NCBI GenBank assembly: GCA_963840725.1
Contig: CAWIZY010000016.1
Location: 744,001 to 808,000, forward strand
Length of the DNA stretch: 64,000 nt
Reading direction: 5' to 3'
DNA from: CAVWDU01 sp963840725
GTDB lineage: Bacteria; Pseudomonadota; Gammaproteobacteria; Pseudomonadales; Halieaceae
Numbering within the stretch: position 1 is the stretch's first letter; each line of letters opens with the position of its first letter. The translations under genes and the position numbers were made by a program. Below, one piece after another: positions 60,532 through 64,000 of this stretch. The notes under the pieces are model-generated. The model did no database searches and was not told where the DNA came from. It was given only the letters and a program-made list of their open reading frames with translations.

Positions 60532-60991
60532 AACCCTGAGGGTTGCGGACGTGTCCGGACACGTCCGCTGCGCATCAGACGACTCGGGCATGGTCAGATT
60601 TAGAGCGGCAGGACCCCCGGCGATGCCCATTCACTGCCCTTGCCGAAGCGGCTCACTGCTTTAAAGACAAGCCGTATCGGCGGTTGCGCTGAAACCGCGA
60701 CCTGATCGGCAGGCTTGTAATTTTGGCACGAGGCTTGCAAGTGATTCTGGCAGGCGGCCCGTTTGCGCGACCCCAGGGATAAACCTACAGGGATGTAGCA
60801 TCCAGCGCATGGAAACCAGGGACGGTTGCGGGCCGCCCACTATTTTCTGCCTACTATAGGGCGCGGTACTTTATCACCCCGGATCAACAAAATAATTTTA
60901 TCGTACTTTCAATAATATTTTGATTTACTCGCCCAAAATCGTAGGTGATATTGCTAGCTGTGACCTGCATTAAATCATCCGGAGGTGGTTT
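60532..60991. other. Intergenic region with 24-bp palindrome and AT-rich promoter
   Basis: 460 bp. A perfect 24-bp palindrome sits just after the kinase stop (60545-60568). A strongly AT-rich stretch (60885-60930) precedes the small PA3496-like gene; TTTACT (60924-60929) and GATATT (60947-60952) with 17-bp spacing are a weak sigma70 candidate. Confidence 0.6.
60545..60568. promoter_or_regulatory. 24-bp perfect palindrome
   Basis: Half-site GCGGACGTGTCC followed directly by its reverse complement, 13 bp after the kinase stop. As RNA it gives a stem with a CCGG loop but no T tail follows. Confidence 0.6.
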
Positions 60992-61213
60992 ATGGGAGAG
61001 CGTAGCCAAGAGCCAGTAACCACGGACCCCCTGGACGATCTGTTCGATCCAGTGCTCGGTGACCTGTCCGATGAAGACCTGGACTCTTTTGAGCCGGTAC
61101 TGTCAGGCAAGCAGCAACTGGCGGAAAAACGACGGCGGGCAGAGCAACGTCTGGAGGAAAGGCGCCTGCGCGAGGAACTGGGCTACTACGATATGGATTT
61201 CGGCGATCTCTAG
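60992..61213 (+). CDS. PA3496-family small protein
   Basis: 73 residues with a strong GGAGGTG ribosome site. Acidic N-terminal half (L-D-D-L-F-D-P and S-D-E-D-L-D-S) and a basic helix K-R-R-R-A-E-Q-R-L-E-E-R-R-L-R-E-E-L-G-Y-Y-D-M-D, which matches the gammaproteobacterial PA3496 family, called putative envelope integrity protein. Function unknown. Confidence 0.75.
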   Translation: MGERSQEPVTTDPLDDLFDPVLGDLSDEDLDSFEPVLSGKQQLAEKRRRAEQRLEERRLREELGYYDMDFGDL

Positions 61214-61219
61214 CTGCCT

Positions 61220-61257
61220 GCCAGGGCGCCTCTGAACGATGGCAATCGCGCTCAGCG
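61220..61257 (+). repeat. Dispersed 3'-flank repeat, copy 3
   Basis: Seven bp after the PA3496-like stop. Shares the long 3' portion with copy 2 (39758-39792) and the 5' portion with copy 1 (18682-18707). Confidence 0.7.
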
Positions 61258-61281
61258 GAGCAGAGATGTCCTCGCTGCCTG

Positions 61282-62127
61282 CTAGACCCTCACTTCACTG
61301 AAGCATTGCGCCACAACTTCTATCAGTTCCCGCCGGGGCGAGCCCGCGTTGTAGGCCACATTTAACTGACGGCGGAATTCCGGTGCCCCGCGCACCGGAG
61401 TGAGGCCCGCGCTGCGCAGGCGAGATCGCAAACTGTAGGGCAGAAAACAGGCGCCACCCCGTTGCGCCAGAAAGTCAGTGGCCAGTTCATTTATATTCGT
61501 ATGCAGGGCGGGGACGATATGCTCTCCAAAGCTGCGCGTGTGAAAGCGTTCAAAGCCCCCACCCCAGTCCAGATAAACGTAACTGCCGCCCATCGCGCTG
61601 ACTACTGTGTCACCACTGGCAGAACTGAATAGACGCAACGTGAGCTCGCCCACAGGTATGCAGCGCAGCTCCGGCAAACTCGGTGGCTCGTAGAGAATAC
61701 CCAGGTCAAGGGTCCGATCCAGCAGACGACGGGTAATGTCGTCCGGTTGATAGCTTTCTACGCGCATGGAGAGCTCTGGTCGCGCCCGCAGAAGCGCGTA
61801 CAGTTTAGCTTGTAGCGCCTCACTCCAGATTCCGGTGCGAACGCCCAGAAACATCTGGCTGCTGCCGGTATCGTCCAGCGCCACATCCTGCCTGGCACGC
61901 ACCAGCGATAGCAAGACCGCCTCCGCATGAGGAACCAGACGCTCGCCCTCACTGCTGAGCTGGATATTGTTGCGGTTGCGGACAAACAGGTTGACGCCCA
62001 GTAATTCCTCCAGTTGTTTTATCCGGGCACTGACCGCGGCCTGGGTGATAAACAGATTCTCCGCCGCGCGACCGAAGTGGCGCGTATTGCGCACTTCAAG
62101 AAAGGTTTTAAGTAATTCTGTATCCAA
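61282..62127 (-). CDS. LysR family transcriptional regulator
   Basis: 281 residues. N-terminal winged helix-turn-helix (L-K-T-F-L-E-V, T-R-H-F-G-R-A-A then Q-A-A-V-S-A-R-I-K-Q-L-E), typical LysR, closest in flavour to HdfR-like regulators. The effector domain follows. ATG 62127 lies 3 nt after the mtnA stop, so it is probably cotranscribed with mtnA. Target genes are unknown. Confidence 0.92.
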   Translation of the reverse strand: MDTELLKTFLEVRNTRHFGRAAENLFITQAAVSARIKQLEELLGVNLFVRNRNNIQLSSEGERLVPHAEAVLLSLVRARQDVALDDTGSSQMFLGVRTGIWSEALQAKLYALLRARPELSMRVESYQPDDITRRLLDRTLDLGILYEPPSLPELRCIPVGELTLRLFSSASGDTVVSAMGGSYVYLDWGGGFERFHTRSFGEHIVPALHTNINELATDFLAQRGGACFLPYSLRSRLRSAGLTPVRGAPEFRRQLNVAYNAGSPRRELIEVVAQCFSEVRV

Positions 62128-62130
62128 GGG

Positions 62131-63231
62131 TCAGGTGGCGATCGACTCACCGCGCTGCAGCCGGGAGAGTCCCTCCCGGCTCGCGGGCGCGACGCCTCGC
62201 TCGGTTATCAATGCGGTGACCAGGTCAGCTGGTGTGATATCAAAGGCGGGGTTGGCCGCTCTGCTTCCCGGACCGGTGAGGTCCACACTGAGGATGTCTC
62301 CTCCTTTGCTGCGACCGGTGACGCTGAGTACCTCCTCCGCCCCCCGTTCTTCTATTGTAATCGCCTCGCCGCCGGGGCAAGCCGGATCAATGGTGGACTG
62401 GGGGAGTGCGACGTAGAATGGCACCCCGTTGGCACGGGCGGCCAGCGCCTTCATGTAGGTACCGATCTTGTTGCACACATCCCCATTGCTGGCCGTGCGG
62501 TCACTGCCAACAATGACACAGTCCACCTGGCCAGACTGCATCAGATGACCGCAGCTGTTGTCTGCCACTACGGTGCAGGCTACCCCCGCGCGTTGCAGTT
62601 CCCAAGCAGTCAGATGGGCGCCCTGATTGCGCGGCCGGGTTTCGGATACCCAAACATGCACCGGCAGACCGGCTGCATGTGCCTTGTATACTGGTGCCAA
62701 TGCAGTGCCCCACTGAACGGCGGCAAGCCAGCCTGCATTGCAGTGAGTCATCACATTCAGGCGCCCGCCGGTTGCCAGTTGCTGCAGCAATCCCAGGCCG
62801 TGCTCGCCTATACGGGCACAGGTCGCGATGTCCGCCTCGCGCATCGCCTGAGCCTTGCGCAAAGCTGCTGCGGGCCAGTGAGTGCGCTCCAGCCCAGCCA
62901 GCATCGAACTGACCTCACCCAGCGCCCAGGCCAGGTTCACCGCCGTGGGACGGGTTGCCAGCAGCGCCTCTGTCGCTGATCTCAGGGCGGCATCAGCCGG
63001 TTCTTCTGCCAGAGCAGCGGCGAGTCCGAATGCCGCGGTAATGCCGATCAGCGGCGCCCCTCGCACCTGCATCCGGCTTATTGCCCGGCAATAGTCGTCC
63101 AGAGTCCGCAGCGACGCCCACTCCAGTCGATGCGGCAGCAGGGTCTGATCAATAATCTGCACCTCGCCCAGGTCGAGGTCCCAGCGCAAACTGGAGAGTA
63201 GCTCGCTACCGGGCGATGGCAGCATACTCAT
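62131..63231 (-). CDS. mtnA: S-methyl-5-thioribose-1-phosphate isomerase
   Basis: 366 residues. Motifs of MtnA: V-R-G-A-P-L-I-G, R-P-T-A-V-N-L-A-W, catalytic Cys in T-H-C-N-A-G, catalytic Asp in G-S-D-R-T-A-S-N-G-D (usual form G-A-D-R), and P-Q-S-T-I-D near the end. Acts in methionine salvage from methylthioadenosine, a by-product of polyamine synthesis. The start is uncertain (63231 or 63225; AGGGG upstream suits both loosely). It overlaps the preceding small membrane protein gene by 26 nt and precedes the LysR gene. Confidence 0.93.
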   Translation of the reverse strand: MSMLPSPGSELLSSLRWDLDLGEVQIIDQTLLPHRLEWASLRTLDDYCRAISRMQVRGAPLIGITAAFGLAAALAEEPADAALRSATEALLATRPTAVNLAWALGEVSSMLAGLERTHWPAAALRKAQAMREADIATCARIGEHGLGLLQQLATGGRLNVMTHCNAGWLAAVQWGTALAPVYKAHAAGLPVHVWVSETRPRNQGAHLTAWELQRAGVACTVVADNSCGHLMQSGQVDCVIVGSDRTASNGDVCNKIGTYMKALAARANGVPFYVALPQSTIDPACPGGEAITIEERGAEEVLSVTGRSKGGDILSVDLTGPGSRAANPAFDITPADLVTALITERGVAPASREGLSRLQRGESIAT

Positions 63232-63487
63232 CGACCCCTGTCCCGGACGACACCCGACTGGTCTCGTACTGCCATTCAAATACATTCAGCTCAGTTAAGA
63301 TAAAGGCGAACAACCACAGGGAAGCATCCCAAACGCTACCAAAGGTGTGCTCCAGCGCCAGCAGTTCTTCCCGGAGAAAGAAGCCAATGTTCATAAATAG
63401 CAGCGCGTAGACTGGATACTTGGGACCCGTGAGCGCACGATAGCCGCCGGCACTGCCGAACCAGGTTTCTTGTTCGCCGGTGCTCAC
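63206..63487 (-). CDS. Small membrane protein between glutamine-synthetase-like and mtnA genes
   Basis: 93 residues with two hydrophobic segments (V-Y-A-L-L-F-M-N-I-G-F-F-L and D-A-S-L-W-L-F-A-F-I-L-T-E-L-N). The start is 9 nt after the glutamine-synthetase stop and the end overlaps mtnA. Not recognised. Positional conservation would suggest a polyamine or MTA-related role, but that is a guess. Confidence 0.7.
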   Translation of the reverse strand: MSTGEQETWFGSAGGYRALTGPKYPVYALLFMNIGFFLREELLALEHTFGSVWDASLWLFAFILTELNVFEWQYETSRVSSGTGVDEYAAIAR

Positions 63488-63496
63488 CGAGCTGAC

Positions 63497-64000
63497 CTAT
63501 ACCTGAAGCAGCAGATGTTCACGCTCCCAGGAACTGATTACCCGATTGAACTCTTCGAACTCGTCCAGCTTGACCGCGGTGTAAGCGCGCAGGAACAGCT
63601 CGCCAAAAATATGGTTCATTTGTGGGGTATCCTGCAACCGTCGCAGCCCCTCCTCGAGCGTGCGCGCGACTGCGATCTCGCTCTCATTGGCCGTTCCCTG
63701 GTGAGGCTCGGTCGGTTTCAGGCCCTGCTGCATGCCCAGATAGCCACTGGCAAGACTCGCGGCGAAAGCCAGATAAGCGTTTACATCGGCGCCCGGAAAA
63801 CGGTTCTCGACCCGGGTGGCGTCGGGGGTGCTGTGGGGCACCCGAAACCCGGTGGTGCGGTTGTCCATCCCCCAGTTCAAGTTGATCGGTGCAGAAATTT
63901 CCGGTGCCAGCCGGCGATAGGAGTTCACGTTGGGCGCGTAAAGGCTGATCAGCTCCGGCGTGTAGCGCTGCAGGCCGGCAATATAGCTGGCCAGCTCGGG
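63497..64000 (-). CDS. Glutamine synthetase family protein (gamma-glutamylpolyamine synthetase-like), 5' part outside the window
   Basis: 168 residues of the C-terminal catalytic domain; the gene continues beyond the window. Visible blocks: L-Y-A-P-N-V-N-S-Y-R-R-L, I-N-L-N-W-G-M-D-N-R-T-T-G-F-R-V, R-V-E-N-R-F-P-G-A-D-V-N-A-Y-L-A-F and an L-K-P-T-E-P-H-Q-G-T tail, which suit PuuA-like enzymes better than GlnA. It probably ligates glutamate to a polyamine or amine. Upstream of a membrane protein, mtnA and a LysR gene in one direction. Confidence 0.88.
   Translation of the reverse strand, partial: PELASYIAGLQRYTPELISLYAPNVNSYRRLAPEISAPINLNWGMDNRTTGFRVPHSTPDATRVENRFPGADVNAYLAFAASLASGYLGMQQGLKPTEPHQGTANESEIAVARTLEEGLRRLQDTPQMNHIFGELFLRAYTAVKLDEFEEFNRVISSWEREHLLLQV

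Overview
The window is 64 kb of high-GC bacterial chromosome. It reads as an aerobic, probably marine gammaproteobacterium. The evidence is ubiG, an OmpLA-type phospholipase, a moxR-bat operon, a PA3496-type small protein, TonB-dependent uptake, Cry-DASH, a carotenoid oxygenase and many S9/M19/M20 peptidases. The overall flavour resembles the OMG/Halieaceae-type heterotrophs, but that placement is inference. No rRNA, tRNA, transposase, integrase, phage gene or CRISPR array was seen, so this looks like ordinary chromosome with accessory patches. I saw no convincing hairpin-plus-T-run terminator.

Layout. 0-5.8 kb: 3' end of ubiG, a carotenoid oxygenase, a CIA30 protein, a periplasmic glutathione peroxidase, an SDR/DUF2867 protein and an unknown protein. 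5.8-15.4 kb: a Tat-lipoprotein FAD oxidase coupled to a c-type cytochrome, small membrane proteins, an alpha/beta-hydrolase-OsmC fusion, a DUF547 protein, a DUF6482 protein, a Cys-rich mini-protein coupled to Cry-DASH, and an APC permease with no normal start codon. 15.8-19.6 kb: a secreted TIM-barrel-like protein, an outer-membrane phospholipase A and an SDR.

19.6-27.6 kb is the most interesting block. A leftward operon encodes a small lipoprotein, a 1167-residue secreted protein made of three copies spaced exactly 400 residues apart, and a TonB-dependent receptor. It is headed by a 7-4-7 PhoB-box-like element. A neighbouring small secreted protein has its own PhoB-like box with a -10 at canonical spacing, and a third 11-bp-periodic element precedes another small secreted protein. 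Together they suggest a phosphate-starvation-induced outer-membrane capture and uptake system.

27.8-36.3 kb: two SDRs (one fused to an SRPBCC domain), a MOSC protein, an MFS transporter, a secreted small protein, an S9 lipoprotein peptidase and an exported thioredoxin-like protein. 36.2-39 kb: a predicted envelope phosphoesterase next to a lipoprotein with kinase-fold-like motifs. 39-50 kb: DUF4124, S9, M20 and M19 peptidases, an APH/P-loop kinase fusion, a SOUL protein, a PhaF-like phasin/histone-like protein, and a lipoprotein apparently frameshifted at a nine-G tract. 49-59 kb: FAH hydrolase, HNH nuclease, amidase, then moxR-DUF58-DUF4381-batA-batB-batD with overlapping genes. 58.6-64 kb: gcvT, shikimate kinase, a PA3496-like protein, then a leftward unit of glutamine-synthetase-family, small membrane protein, mtnA and a LysR regulator.

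Short GC-rich tandem repeats (15-bp units at three loci; 6-, 8- and 13-bp units at others) are unusually frequent. Two of the 15-bp arrays lie directly upstream of likely start codons or promoters.
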